DNA of 64,000 bases from Ceratotherium simum simum (GCF_000283155.1 NW_004454210.1:5299686-5363685), one strand, 5' to 3'. Numbered from the stretch's first letter, positions 46,701 to 58,991 are shown. Program-made: numbers and translations. Notes: generated from the letters alone by a model not told the origin.

Positions 46701-47450
46701 GATGTTCCAGCAGTATTTATAGGTATGGAGACCTGAACCCCCATCTGACACTATAGCTGATAACCTTCCTGGGCTTGGACTCTGGCCATCAGTGTCTGCT
46801 GTAAACCGAGAAGGAAGAGAGAGAAATAATTCTTATTTTCACCATTCCCTCCCCTTGTAGCAAATTTTTCTGGGAGAGGAGAAGTTTGTATGTACCCATG
46901 CAAGGTAGATTTTTATGAGATGTATTTAATTTCTTATTTAGAAACTATGTAGAGTCACTCTGCCGAAAGAGTCTAATTTGCTTTTTCTAGTAGTCCAGAG
47001 TATTTAGGGGCCAGAGGATTGTAAATCCTCTTGGAAAATTTTTAGGAAAGAAAGTTCTATACACTTCCTCAGTAATAATCACCTATAAATTTCCCCTTAT
47101 GTCTATCATTTGGACACATGATTTTCATTTATTTGTATTGACTGTCAGTATATTAAGGAAGTTATAAATATAATGAAACAAAGTTTGTTTTGAAAGCAAG
47201 TGATGGTAAAACTAAAAACTGAAACTAAATATAATTTGTAGCTGTCTTTACAGGCTATAGAGACCTGTCTTTCAAGTTTCAGGATTTATTTTGTCCCAGA
47301 CATTATTTTTATGACTATTTTAAATTTTATGGAATTTGATGATCCAGCCTTAAATCACTGATTCTTAAAACATTATCTTGAGGTAAATATCTCAATAGGA
47401 TACTTTTTGTATGAATTGTAGAGCATCAGAAAGAACATTACAACACAGCT
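43730..47450. other. Intergenic DNA with small repeat fragments
   Basis: No gene recognised. Contents: TA/TG-rich simple sequence at 44335-44435, a reverse MIR at about 44520-44640 ('ttactgaggctcagagaggt'), a reverse L2-like patch at 45240-45360 ('gcgtgttgagtccctgctgt', 'gcttgagtttacaatctagg'). The rest is unique to my reading. Confidence 0.5.
44335..44435. repeat. TA/TG-rich simple repeat
   Basis: Alternating purine-pyrimidine tract 'tatatacacac...tgtgtgtg' with local inverted symmetry (tgtgtata / tatacaca). Impure, so not a clean microsatellite. Confidence 0.7.
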
Positions 47451-47466
47451 TTGACTTCTTGATTCT

Positions 47467-47689
47467 TTTTTTTTTTTTATAATTTTATTTATTTATTTTT
47501 CCCCAAAGCCCCAGGAGATAGTTGTATGTCACAGCTGCACATCCTTCTAGTTGCTGTATGTGGGATGCGGCCTCAGCATGGCCAGAGAAGCAGTGCGTCG
47601 GTGCACGCCTGGGATCCGAACCCGGGCCGCCAGCAGCGGAGCACGTGCACTTAACCGCTAAGCCAGGGCCAGCCCTTAAATTTTTTTGT
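47467..47689 (-). mobile_element. ERE SINE (inner of a nested pair)
   Basis: Minus-strand ERE of the 'ccccaaagccccaggagata' type with head 'aagccagggccagccct'. It sits in the A-tail side of a second ERE that follows at once; only the pair together is bounded by a TSD (see the next entry). Confidence 0.88.
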
Positions 47690-47930
47690 GTGTGTGTGAG
47701 GAAGATCAGCCCTGAGCTAACATCTGATGCCGATCCTCCTCTTTTTTTGCTGAGGAAGATTGGCCCTGAGCTAACATCCCTGCCCATCTTCCTCTACTTT
47801 ATATGGGATGCCACCACAGCATGGCATGACAAGTGGTACATCGGTGCGCGCCCAGGATCCGAACCCCCAATCCCCAGGCCGCCGAAGTGGAGCGCGGGCA
47901 CTTAACCACTTGTGCCACTGGGCCAGCCCC
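47690..47930 (-). mobile_element. ERE SINE (outer of a nested pair)
   Basis: Minus-strand ERE with doubled 'gaggaaga...gagctaacat' module and head 'gccactgggccagcccc'. The outer TSD 'tgacttcttgattct' (47452-47466 and 47931-47945) brackets both EREs, so the other copy entered this one's tail or the two moved as a dimer. The combined frames (100 and 127 codons) are SINE artefacts. Confidence 0.9.
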
Positions 47931-47945
47931 TGACTTCTTGATTCT

Positions 47946-48540
47946 GTCAGTGACAGTTGACTTTGAATAAATCGCTGAAGTTATGCATATGCTTCTCTGT
48001 CTATAAAGTAGGCACAAGCGCACCCATTGTTCCCCCTCAACTATACAAATTCAAATGAAAAGGGGTCAGGTTTTTGGAAGAAAATGCTGTTTAAAATGTT
48101 ATGTCGAGAGTGCTAAAATTAAATGATGTTTTACATCAAAACTGGACAAATTTGATGGAAAGTTTCTTTTCTAGTTTGTTCTCTATTTTCTTTGTCTCAA
48201 ACAAGGTCTCTAAGTTAATAGTTGAAGAGGCCATTTGGGGAAGTTAGAGTTCTCAGACCTTGCACTCGTCAAGTTCTTTGCCTGAAACCTGACCCTGGAG
48301 TCTCATGTCCTCTGTTTGGAGAGCTAAGGATTTGCTAGGTTGTTTGAGAACATGGGCCCATCCTTGAAGGAATCAGGCAGTTAAAAATTTCTAACAGAGG
48401 AAAGGACATCATATGATATGAGAAAGTATCAACACTTCTCTAATTCATTTGGAGAAAGAAGGCCACACCACAATGAATAGATGGGTTCTCCTGTATCTGT
48501 TACAATTGGAAATTGTTCCTCTTAACACCAGAGCTGCATT
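47946..48540. other. Unassigned intergenic DNA
   Basis: No gene or repeat named. Confidence 0.4.
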
Positions 48541-48544
48541 GAGA

Positions 48545-48717
48545 GCAGTGGTTCTCAGCTCTGGCTCCATGTAAGTATCACTCTTGGAGCTTTTAAAAAC
48601 ATTCCCCATACTCAGCGCCCCCCCTAACGAATCAGACTTTCCCAGCATGGGGCCCAGGCAAGTGCTGTTTGAAGCTCCTTGGGATATAGAACGGCCATGT
48701 AAGGTTGAGAATCACTG
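48545..48717 (+). mobile_element. MER5-type hAT MITE
   Basis: Ends 'cagtggttctcagctctggc' and 'ggttgagaatcactg' form the inverted termini, with 'cgaatcagactttcccagca' and 'ggcccaggcaagtgctgttt' inside. A nonautonomous Charlie-group element. Confidence 0.8.
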
Positions 48718-48719
48718 AT

Positions 48720-50280
48720 CTAGACTGCAGTAGAGAACAGCAACTTTGCAAAAGGCTTAAATTAAGCAAGAGACCAGTCTTCAACATCCATTACTTTCTT
48801 CTTGCTCTTATCTTACTTTTGCAAAGCAAACCTGTGATCTCAAGACAAAAAAACATAAAAAAGATGTGCTCAAAGTTAGACAGCAAATCTTGTCAGCTAA
48901 CCATGGTCCTTCCTGGGACAATTCTGACTTGGCTGCATTGTGAGGGAAGGGGTGATTCCTTCCAACCTATCTATGCACAATGCCATTAAAAGGAGCTTAA
49001 AAAAGAACATAAAATTTATCTGAGCCATCTCAGATACTGTTGAAGTTCTTAGATATTGACACAATTTGAAAGAAATATTTTCCCCAACTTGAGCAAGAGC
49101 CCACTCAGTAATTACAGTTTTTAAGAAATTGGTGATTCTCTATTCTGTCTGAAATGATTAAAAAAAAAGAAAAAGAAAGAAAGAAAATAAACCTTACCAA
49201 CTCAAATCATTCAAATAATGATGTTAACTCATTTGTGTATACACACAAACAAAAGCACATTCAGGATATCCGTTGTAGAATCAAAGCTCTCAATTTCATG
49301 TGTGGTGCAGCAAAGATTGACCTGGGAGATAGCCATAGATTTGGCTAGCTGGGACATTAAACATTTCTTTTATTCTCACTCAACTTCAGTTTCCTCACTT
49401 ATAAAAAAGGGTTGCGTCTGTGATTCTGGCAAGCCAGAGATCTTATTTGCTGCTTCTACAATCCTTATCCACTTCTCAAATCAATGCTGCTGTACAGATT
49501 TGAAGTTCCAGTTAGCTATAGACTTGCTTAGAAAAATTCCAACCACAGGTGATAATTTTTGCTGGGTGAGTGGAAAAGAATGTTGGTGTCATTTACTATC
49601 AATTGCATTTTTCCCTTTTTATGAGTAAGATAATGCAGACATTGGATTAAATTTCCAGGCTGTCTTAGAAAGACATATTATACAGAGAACAAGGAAATAT
49701 TCTTTTCACTGATTATGTTACAGATGCTAATGTTTAATATGACACATAAATCAGCAAAGCACATGAGCAAGAGTCTCACATATTTTAAAAACGGACCTAG
49801 CGATATACTTATATGTTTGATGTATTGTTGGTGCTCAACAAATGTTTGTTAAATGTTGAGTGAATTTCAAAGGTTGTAAAGCAATTTCTCAGTCTCAAAT
49901 GCTAATTTGAAGAGGTTCTAAAAATCAGTGTTTTTTGATTTAAATTGGATTTCCTTAAAGGGTTAAAATTTGAGTACAGTAAAATTGGAAAATACATCAT
50001 GAGACAGGAATGGCAATTTTTAGATGGTGCTTGGGCTAATGTACTTACGGACTGTAAGCATTTTGAGAACTTTACAAAAGTTACAGCAAGCTTTGGAATA
50101 TCTTTAAGCTGTCTTATTATAACTAATCTCAGTGAACAACTCCAAGGTTGTTTTTCCTATGGGGTGTGTATCTAGTTATCGCTATGGTTATATCAACTGT
50201 GGTAAACTTTGTGGCTATGAAGCGCAGTTTTGTTAAGATTTTGAAGTGGAGGTCACATTTACATTCTGATAGAACCATTT
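48720..50280. other. Unassigned intergenic DNA
   Basis: No gene. A short L2 sense tail is likely at about 49820-49870 ('ggtgctcaacaaatgtttgt'). A-rich simple sequence at 49158-49190. Plus-strand frames of 94 and 136 codons (48705, 49218) show no domain and no splice context. Confidence 0.45.
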
Positions 50281-50298
50281 GTTTAAATTGATACTTTC

Positions 50299-50508
50299 TT
50301 TTTTTTTTTTTAATTTTATTTATTTTTTTTCCCCCAAAGCCACAGTAGATAGTTGTATGTCATAGTTGCACATCCTTCTAGTTGCTGTATGTGGGATGCG
50401 GCCTCAGCCTGGCCGGACAAGCGGTGCGTCGGTGCATGCCCGGGATCCAAACCCGGGCCGCCAGCAGCGGAGTGCGCGCTCTTAACCACTAAGCCATGGG
50501 GCTGGCCC
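50299..50508 (-). mobile_element. ERE SINE, minus strand, perfect TSD
   Basis: Minus-strand ERE of the 'ccccaaagccacagtagata' type, head 'aagccatggggctggccc'. Perfect 15-bp TSD 'taaattgatactttc' at 50284-50298 and 50509-50523. Confidence 0.95.
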
Positions 50509-50523
50509 TAAATTGATACTTTC

Positions 50524-51175
50524 AAAAGACATTATTTTGGTCAAATGAGTATTTGGTTACTTCAGATTAAGTAATTTATATATTGAGGAACCACTTGGAA
50601 ATAGGAGGAATTAGAAAATTTTTTGTTTTCCTAGCTCCTCTTATTTAAGATTGAAAAGAAATGTTTTATGTTTGTCTTCTGCTTTTAATAATGGTAACAG
50701 AGTAACTGGGACTGTCCCTCCTGCTGTGTCCAGTTTGAAAAGCTGGACCAAAACAAGCAAACAAACAAAAACTGCTTGAAGATCCCAGAAAGTGAACACA
50801 GCAAAGAATTCCAAGTCCAAGGTCTAGAGATAGGGTAAGGCTCAGAGAGCTGATCCTGGAGTTGAGGCTGCTTTTCACCTTTTCCTGCAGAGGAGGCTGA
50901 GCAGTCATGTGGTCATGCAATGGTTTTGATGCCTCATGAAGCTAAAGCAACGGGGATTGGTGTCCAGGGTCCACCAAGGTTGAGAAAGAGTTCTAGTGCT
51001 TCCTTTCCCCACTTTGAGTTGGGCCTCCAAAAGGTTGCACTCTAGGAGCAGAGAAAGGTGAATGGCAATTTGATTCAGAGTGCAAGGATCTCCAGGCACC
51101 CAATGAAGAAAATATAAATTCCTCCTGGAGAAACAATATCATTATCCAAGGCCTCAAATTACTTCTATAAGGAAT
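50524..51175. other. Unassigned intergenic DNA
   Basis: No gene or named repeat. A minus-strand frame of 84 codons has no domain. Confidence 0.4.
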
Positions 51176-51179
51176 TTTG

Positions 51180-53929
51180 CAAATACAATCTTCAGGGCAT
51201 AATAAAAAACATAGAGGCAGAAGACATGAATGAAAGCCAACAGAAACAACACAATGGAAATAAACTCACAAGGGCTCCAGATGTAAGAATTGTCAGATAT
51301 AGAATGTAAAATAAACATACTTACTTTGGTGAAGGTGGTAAAGGATAAGATGGAGAAATTTGGCAGATGTGGAAATTGCTAAAAAAAGACCAAATAGAAA
51401 ATCGGGAACAGAAAATTTAATGATGAAATTGGAAGATCTCAGTACAGTCATGTGCTGCATAACGAGATTTCAGTCAATGACGAACAACAAATACAATGGA
51501 GGTCCCGTGAGATTAGTACTGTATAACCTAGATGTGTAGTAGGCTATACCATCTGGGCTTGTGTAAGTACGCTCTATGATGTTTGCATAACAAAATCACC
51601 TAACCACACATTTCTCAGAACATATCCCAGTTGTTAAGTGACACATGACTAGTTGGATGTAACAGTGGATTGACACAGCTGATGAGAGAATTAGTGAACT
51701 GCCTTATGGGTTAAAGAAAATATCCAGAATGAAATGTGGAGAAACAAAAAGGATGGAAAATCAGAATAGAGGGTAAAGACATGGAAGGTGAAATGAAGAT
51801 CTCTAATTTATGAGTAATTGTAGTTCCATAAGGAGAGGAGAAAGAGAATGGAGTGGAAGCAAAATTTGAACAAATTAAATATAAGAATTATCCCAAACTG
51901 ATGAAATTTATCAAGCCACAAAGAATGCCTACAAATTTGAAACAGGATAAATATAATATATTTAGGCACATCGTGGTAATATTACTGAAACCAACGGTTA
52001 AAAAGAGCTAGATTAAAAAAAGATAGATTGCCTTCAAAGAAGCAACAATTAAACTGATAGTTGACAGAAATGATGAAAACTAGAAGGCAGTGGAATCATA
52101 TTTTAAAGTGCTGAAAAAAGATCATTACCAACTTAGAAGTCTAAGCCTGTTGAAAATATTCTTCAAGAATGAAGATAGAGATATTAGAGACAAGCATTAA
52201 ATTTATGGAGTTTGTCATTAGCAGACTCACACAAAAGGAGATTCAGATGGTTTTCTTTAGACAGAAGGAAAATGAATCCAGGTGAAAGTCTGGAAAGAAT
52301 GAAGAGCTTCCCGCCAAAAGAAAGTGTATGGGTAAATCTAAGTGAATACTAATTGTATAAAACAGTAATAATAATGTCCTGTGGGGAAATAAATAAACTA
52401 ATTAATTAATTAAACTGTATAAAATACATGACAAATGGTGTGTAAGTTAAGGGCAGATACGTGGAATTAAAGTGTTCTGAGGTCTTTTGTCCATTAAGGG
52501 TAAAAGTAGCAATCAGTATTAGATTTTGATAAATCAAAGGATATGTGTTGCTATCTAGAGTCACCACTAAATGAGCACATAACTTCTCAACTAATGGGAA
52601 AGGAGCTGGAATAATAAAACATATTTTTTTCAATCAAATCTGAAAGGAAAGAAGAGAAAAAGAACCATGGAAAGGACAGGACAAGTGAAAAGCACTGAGT
52701 AAGACAGTAGACTTTATCAAAGAATCAGTCACTAAAATGCTTGAGGAACAAGTAAAGCATTGGAGGTACTAGGAAGATGGAACAATTCTACTTTTGTATC
52801 TAATAATGTCATCTCAAATAGATAAAGCGAAAATGGATGGAAACTAAAAGTAATAGCGAAACTGACACTCTTAGTTGGAGATGTTAACACACCTCTCAGT
52901 AATTGAGAGAACAAGCAGAAAAGCAATTGTAAAGGTGTGGAAATCTTGAGTCACATAATTAATAAACTTGACTTAATTGACATATAGAATATCGCACTGA
53001 ACACCTGTAGAATTCTTTTCAAACACACTTGGAGCAATTTTTTAATTGACTATGGGCCATAAAGCAAATTTCAAATACTTGAAATTAAACAGAATATATT
53101 CTCTGATCACAACACAAACTTAAAAAGTAACTAGATAATTAACTAGAGAAAGATTACTGAGAAATCCCCATATATTTGGAAATTATACTTCTAAATAATC
53201 CATGAGATGAAGAAGAAATCACAATGAAAATCAGAAAACATTTTGAACTGAATGCAGATGTGTGATACCAAAACTTATGGAATGCAGCTAATATAATACT
53301 TAGAAGGAAAATTATAGGCTTAAATGCTTATATTAAAAAAGAAGAAAGTCTGAGCCAATAATCTAAGCTTGTACCTCAAGAAGCTAGAAAATTTTGCAAA
53401 TTATATCTAAAGAAGGAGAAAAAAAGAAATAATAGAAATCTATGAAATAGGAAAAAATATACAAAAGAGAAAATGCATGAGGCCAAAAGTTAATAATAAA
53501 GTATTTAGCAATAAAGACCAAGAAAAAAATAGCTAAGGTACAGACAACCAATGCCAGGAATGGAAAGGGGGGCATTCCCATAGACCATCTCAGTAGATGC
53601 AGAATAAGCTTTTGATGTTCAGCATCCGTCTATGATAAAATCTCTGGTAAACCAGGAATAGACAGAAACTTCCTCGTTCTGATAAAGAGTAACTACAAAA
53701 AGCCCACAGCACACATCATGCTTCCCCTGTGAGTCTGGGAACAAGATAAGAAAAAAGCAAAAGGTATACAGACTGAGAAATAAGAAATCAAACAGCCTTT
53801 ATTTGAAGATGATAGGATTATGCATATAGAAAATTTAAAAGAATTTATAGATAAATGATCATAATTTATAAATCAGTTAAAAATATCAACTACCTAGAAA
53901 TAAATGCAAAAAACTTGGTGCAAGCCCTC
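51180..53929 (+). mobile_element. L1 (L1M-type) with ORF1-ORF2 relics, plus strand
   Basis: Sense L1 text from before ORF2 onward: 'acaagccacaaagaatgcc'-like sequence near 51914, 'aaagtgctgaaaaaagatca', 'tattcttcaagaatgaagat', 'ataataatgtcctgtgggga', then ORF2: 'agttggagatgttaacacac' (the G-D-x-N-T endonuclease motif, as GDVNT, about 52877), 'actatgggccataaagcaaa', 'atggaatgcagctaatataa', and RT-region text from about 53580. Frames are broken by many stops and deletions; a MITE sits at 51445. The element resumes after the LTR at 53930. Confidence 0.85.
51445..51652 (-). mobile_element. MITE (same family as 19092), copy 2
   Basis: Ends 'cagtcatgtgctgcataac' and 'gttaagtgacacatgacta' are inverted. 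Inner 'gtgtagtaggctataccatc' is the reverse of the 19092 copy's 'tagcctactacacacc'. It lies inside the L1, so it is younger than that L1. Confidence 0.85.
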
Positions 53930-54324
53930 TGTTATGGATTGAATGTTTGTGTGTCCCCAAAATTCATATGTTGAAACCCTAACTCCCCGTGTGACTGTGT
54001 TTGAAGGTGGGTCCTCTAAGGAAGGAATTAAGGTTAAATGAAGTTATAAGGGTGGGGCCTTGATCCGATAGGATTAGTGTCCTTATAAAAAGAGACACCA
54101 GAGAGCTCTCTGGCTCGCTGGCTCTCTCTGCTCATTCTCAGAGGAGGGGCCATGTGAGGACAAAGTGACCATCTGCAAGCCAGGAAGAGACCCTCACCAA
54201 GAACTGAGTTGGCTAACACCTTGATCTTGGGCTTCCAGCTTCCAGAGCTGTGAGAAAATAAAATTCTGTTGTTAAGCCACCTGGATTGTGGTATTTTGTT
54301 ATGGCAGCCCATGCTGACTAATAT
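53930..54324 (+). mobile_element. Solo LTR, MLT1-type, inserted in L1
   Basis: LTR from 'tgttatggattgaatgtttg' with 'aggggccatgtgaggacaaa' and 'gccacctggattgtggtatt', ending near 'ctgactaatatga'. L1 ORF2 text resumes straight after ('ctgcagaaaactataaaaaa'), so the LTR interrupts the L1. TSD not clear. Confidence 0.85.
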
Positions 54325-54430
54325 GATCTCTCTGCAGAAAACTATAAAAAATGATTGAGAGTCATTAGGGTAGACCTAAATAAATGGAGTAGTATAGCAG
54401 TTCAAGGATTGGAGGATAATAATTCTCTGC
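54325..54430 (+). mobile_element. L1 continuation after the LTR
   Basis: 'agaaaactataaaaaatgat' then 'gacctaaataaatggagtag' and 'agttcaaggattggaggata' match the L1 ORF2 stretch expected next. Confidence 0.7.
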
Positions 54431-54446
54431 AAAGTGATCTACAAAA

Positions 54447-54600
54447 GTACTTCTCAAACTTTACTGTGCACACAAATTACCAAGGGATCTTGTTCAATGT
54501 GGTTTCTGCTTGAGGGGGTCTGGCGTGTGGCCTGAGATTCTGCGCTTCTAACAAGCTGGCAGGTGATGCCGATGCTGCTGGTCCTTGAACCACACTGACT
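54447..54600 (+). mobile_element. MER5A-type hAT MITE
   Basis: 'agtacttctcaaactttact' opens it; 'ttctaacaagctggcaggtg', 'atgccgatgctgctggtcct' and 'tgaaccacactgac' give the conserved body and end in sense. Confidence 0.85.
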
Positions 54601-54669
54601 AGCAAAGACGTATAGATTCAATTGCCAGGCAGTCTCCCCCCTACCTTCCACTCGCCTCTCTCTCTGTGT

Positions 54670-55725
54670 ATACATATAATATCAACTAGAGATGTAACTT
54701 CCACAGTTGTCAGCATATGGCAGGTCTTATATCCTCTATTACCTCTCCTCTCTCCCACAATGGATTGTTTTGAATTACAATTAGACATTATATCATTTCA
54801 TCTGTAAATACTTCAGTAGGAATCTTTTTTAAGCATAAGCACAATACAATTGTTACATCTAAAAAAATTTACACTACTCAAAATCATCAAATATATAGAA
54901 AGTTTTCAAATTTCCCCTCTTATTTTCTTATAATTCATCAAGCTAACTGGTGTACAGTTTCTCTTTTCCTCCATGATGTGGTTTAATATATTCCTCCACC
55001 TCTTCCATTACCTGTAAAATAGCAATAGGTCTAGATGAGGCTTGATGAGATTTGGCTTCAATTTTTTTTTTTTTGCAAGAACACTTCATCGCTGGTGGTG
55101 TACACTTCCAATGGCACCCAAGAGGAGGCACATAACATCTGTTTCTATTTTTCGTGACATTAAGATTGATCAGCTGTTTACTTACTGGTTTTAGCAGCCA
55201 TTGGTGGTAACTGCCCACATCCATTATTTCATTAGGGGTTGCAAAATGGTGATATTCTAATTCTATCATTTCTTATTTATTTATTAGGTGGAACTCTTCT
55301 CCCAAAGAGGAATTTTCCCTCATCAACTATTGTTACTCTGCAGCATAGTTCATACCAGCAAGGCAGAATAAATACTGGATTCTTTTCCTTTGTTTGCCGG
55401 ACTTCAGAATAATGAGTTGATTCTCTAGCATTCTCAAATGGTGACTAATTTTTTAAAAAAGTATCATTATCAACACTGGATTTTTCACTTTTATTGTGTT
55501 TCAATTTATTGTTTTTGAGGTTCCAGTTGTTCCATCTTTGGTCAGTGGGAGGCTTTTCAGGTTGTCTGCCCCATATGTTTGACACAACCCCAACGAGTCT
55601 GCAGCTTCAGCCCAGTTCACTGCTTAGCATTTATATTCCTTTCCGGTCCACAGAGATTTTTATCAGGTTTTTGAGCCCAAGTTTATACTTCTGTTTTTCT
55701 GTCTTTACACTTTTATCGTTGCTTT
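54670..55725 (-). mobile_element. L1 (L1M-type) fragment, minus strand
   Basis: Reverse L1M text: 'cctccatgatgtggtttaat', 'ccaagaggaggcacataaca', 'tttcattaggggttgcaaaa', 'tggtcagtgggaggcttttc' and 'ggtttttgagcccaagttta'. A poly-T at 55062-55074 sits within it. Minus-strand (108 codons) and plus-strand (95 codons) frames are by-products. Confidence 0.75.
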
Positions 55726-55739
55726 CTTTGTGGAGCCGA

Positions 55740-58190
55740 GTGGTGAATCAAAGCATCACCTCACTTCACCACCTTGAGTGAAGAGTTTAAAAGAATTTTT
55801 GAAATGATCATCCATTTGTAAGATGCCTTAAACAAACTGAAGTTTCAGCACATGATGATATAAGACAAAAGTTTCATGACCATGAGGCACCGTAAGGAGA
55901 TGAAGGGTCCAGAGAGGGTCAGGCTGAAGACTGTGGTCTTGACCACGGTGGTAGGAGGAGGAACTGGATATCAGAACTCCATGTTTTCTGTGTCCATTTC
56001 CCCAGGCCAGCCATAGAAAAACGTTTATCATTCTCATTCTAGAATGTGAGTCAGCCACTCTCAGCAAGTTATTTTGCCTTCTTTAAGTTTTAGCTTAGAG
56101 GACTCTTCCAGGTATCGTTTATCCATAGATTCTTGGATGAGGTGACCTATATATCTGGTGTTGGGAATGAGCGAGAGCAGGTAGAGTGCTCCCAAAGGAC
56201 TGTCCTATGTGGCTTGTTTTGGTTGAAGTGTGATTTTCAATGACATACTCAATACTTTAAATTCTCAAGTTGATACTGTAGAAATAATCTACTCGTTCTA
56301 TTTTTAAGAATCCTCTTATTTAGTTTACATTAATTATTGAATAGTTGATAGTTCAAAAGGAGGTGTGTTTCTAGTTAAAATGATACATATTTTATGCTGA
56401 ATGAAAATGTCTGAAATATGTTTATTAATTTAAAAAGACAAATGTGTGTGTGTTTTTAAAGTATTGTTTTGGATTTTAGTATGATCTTCCTTATCTGGCA
56501 TCACAAAAGTCTCCGCCCTTGCTCCTTCCCTAATGTTCATGGTTAATCTTTTAAATTGGAGCTAATAGCAAACAACAAATATATACATCAATAAATAATA
56601 AGTATTTTCTGAGGTATTTTTGAAATCTGAAAAATTTGTTTAAATTTACTTTAAATTATTTTCATTAAGTTTAGAATAACTGAGAACTTTCTTTTGGTAA
56701 GAAAGATGCTAAAATTAATCCTAGACTGATATTGCATTTTTCTGAATAGTATTATCATTTTAATCAATTCACCTTGTGTTAATGCAACTGAAACAAGTTC
56801 GGTTTCTTTTATCTGTATTACGTGAGTGGAGGTTCAGACTGTTGGGCATTAAAAAGTAATGTAAAAAAAAGGTAACAAATAAAATATTTCATGGTTGATA
56901 ACACCTAGACTTCCTAGTTATGTAGTATGTGAATCCACAAGCACCAGACTTTGGAAAGTGAGGTCTCCCCAAATGGACTGGGTAGTTTTAATGCTCCAAT
57001 GTTGACTGAAATCAGTTGATTTCCCTGTAACATTCTTGTCTCTGCTTGAGTTACTTTGCTAAAAGTTTTTTTTTTTTTAGTGGAATTGGAGTAATACTTT
57101 TTATAAGTCTTTGAATTTTCAAGTTTTGTAGAAGGGTGATCAAAAGCCAGGCATGAAGGTTAGGAAACCAGGAAACCTTGGCTTCTTCATCCATCTCATT
57201 CAGGAGCTTGCTGCAGTCACTAGGAATATGACCAAGAAGATCCTCCGATTCAGAGCTTTGTGGCACATGAGATGACCGGTCTGCAATGACGATGCTGCCC
57301 ACACCGCAAAGTGGGTCATCTCTGTCTCCTGCTGGGTCAAATATGATTCTGAATCACCTTGTTCTGAGTTTTGAATTGGACAGCCTAACTGATATCTAGA
57401 GCTACATTTAATCCCATCTTTTAATTTTGCTTTTTGCATTTCCCTCTAGTATTTTTAGTTATAAGTGTTTTATTCTTGCTACTAATGTAATAAATGCCCA
57501 TGGTAAATATTCAAACATGAGAGAAATACAATGGAGAAAATGAACGCGCCGGGCAATCACATCGTGGCAGGTGCTGTTGATGCCCCCACCCATCGCCACT
57601 CACACCTATCAGTTTCACACCAGCCTGACTTTCACCGTCAGCACCTGAGATTCTTGGTGTGAGGACTCAGCTCAAGTGCCTGCTCTGCCTGTGTTTAGGT
57701 GGGCTGGAAGTCCTAACAGCCCTTGGGAGCCCTCAACCACTGACTGACAGGATGTGTGAGTAAATACCACAGCTTCCTTGTCTCTCGGTTGGGATAACTG
57801 AAGACAACGTTCTAAAGTCTCTCCCGGCATTCCCTGGTGGGATTTAGCTCCTGTTGCCCACAGTGGTAACTTGTTTGATAACATCCTTTAACGACTTCCT
57901 TTCCCTCCTGGTCTCCCTTCCCCCCTACTGAGGTTTCCAGGGATCACCTCCCAAATGAACCACTTATACTTGCTCCTTCTGGGAAGACCTCACCTAAGAT
58001 TCCCATCATCCAAGGATGAAGCCATGGCTTTAAATTCTCATTCTTTTCACATGTATGTGAAGAAGCTACACTGTTCTAGGGGTTTTCTTGAATGCTCTTA
58101 GGGTGGAAATTTAACCGGAGACCCTGTTCATTACTTAGGGAGTGAGTCTTCGGGAGTAGAGCTGCTTGTTCCCTCTGAGCGGTCATTTAT
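55740..58190. other. Unassigned intergenic DNA
   Basis: No gene or firmly named repeat over 2.4 kb. A possible diverged LTR at 57600-57900 is noted only. Frames up to 83 codons without domains. Confidence 0.45.
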
Positions 58191-58404
58191 CAGGGTTTCT
58201 CCAACTTTGCACTATTGACATTTGGAGCTGGATACTACTTTGTCGTGGGGTCTGTCTTGTACATTGTAGGATGTTTAGCAGCATCCCTGGTTTCTTTCCA
58301 CTAGGTGTCAGGAGCATCCCTCACTCCAGTAGTGACCAAAATGTCTCCAGACATTGCCAAATGTCCTTGAGGGCCAGAACTGCCCCCAGCTGAGGACCAC
58401 TGAG
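58191..58404 (-). mobile_element. MER20 hAT MITE
   Basis: Reverse MER20: 'cagggtttctccaactttgc', 'actattgacatttggagctg', 'gtacattgtaggatgtttag', 'cagcatccctggtttctttc', 'aaaatgtctccagacattgc' and the end 'tgaggaccactg'. Close to full length. Confidence 0.9.
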
Positions 58405-58710
58405 TTAGATCAAGTGCATGTGAGTCTCATGCAGCAAGTTTGTATAGGGTACTTGAAGGCTTTCTGGTCACCCAACAGGAAGGAAAAGAGATTGAAGATG
58501 ACCTGAAAAAAACCTTGGGATTACTCCTTTGCATTGGAGCTACCTCCTCTCAATAAAATAAGAATAAAAGGTATATCTTTGAAGAATTCTTGTACGGCAA
58601 TGAGGGTTCACTGGTGGTGCTACTTAGTCTGAGAGAAGCAAACATCTCTAGAGAAGGTGGTGGCTGGCTGGTGTCCTCAAGTAACTTGGTAAGCTGCCAC
58701 TGAATTTCTT

Positions 58711-58977
58711 TTTCTTTCTTTTTTCTTTTTTTTTTTGGTGAGGAAGATTGGCCCTGAGCTAAGATCCATTGCCAGTCCTCCTCTTTCTTTTTGCTTGAGG
58801 AAGATTAGCCCTGAGCTAACATCTGTGCCAATCTTCCTCTATTTTGTATGTGGGATGCTGCCACAGCATGGCTTAATGAGTAGTTTGTAGGTCTGTGCCC
58901 GGGATCTGAACCTGCGAACCCTGGGCTGCCAAAGCGGAGTGCATGAACTCAACCACTGTGCCACCTGGCCGGCTCCT
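58711..58977 (-). mobile_element. ERE SINE, minus strand, perfect TSD
   Basis: Minus-strand ERE with doubled 'gaggaagatt' module, head 'tgccacctggccggctc'. Perfect 14-bp TSD 'ccactgaatttctt' at 58697-58710 and 58978-58991. The tail side is a pure-pyrimidine run ('tttctttcttttttcttttt'). Confidence 0.95.
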
Positions 58978-58991
58978 CCACTGAATTTCTT

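Noticed and set aside
57600..57900. Possible diverged LTR
   Set aside because: Parts resemble an old LTR, but neither ends nor a polyA region could be fixed, so it is listed only as unassigned.
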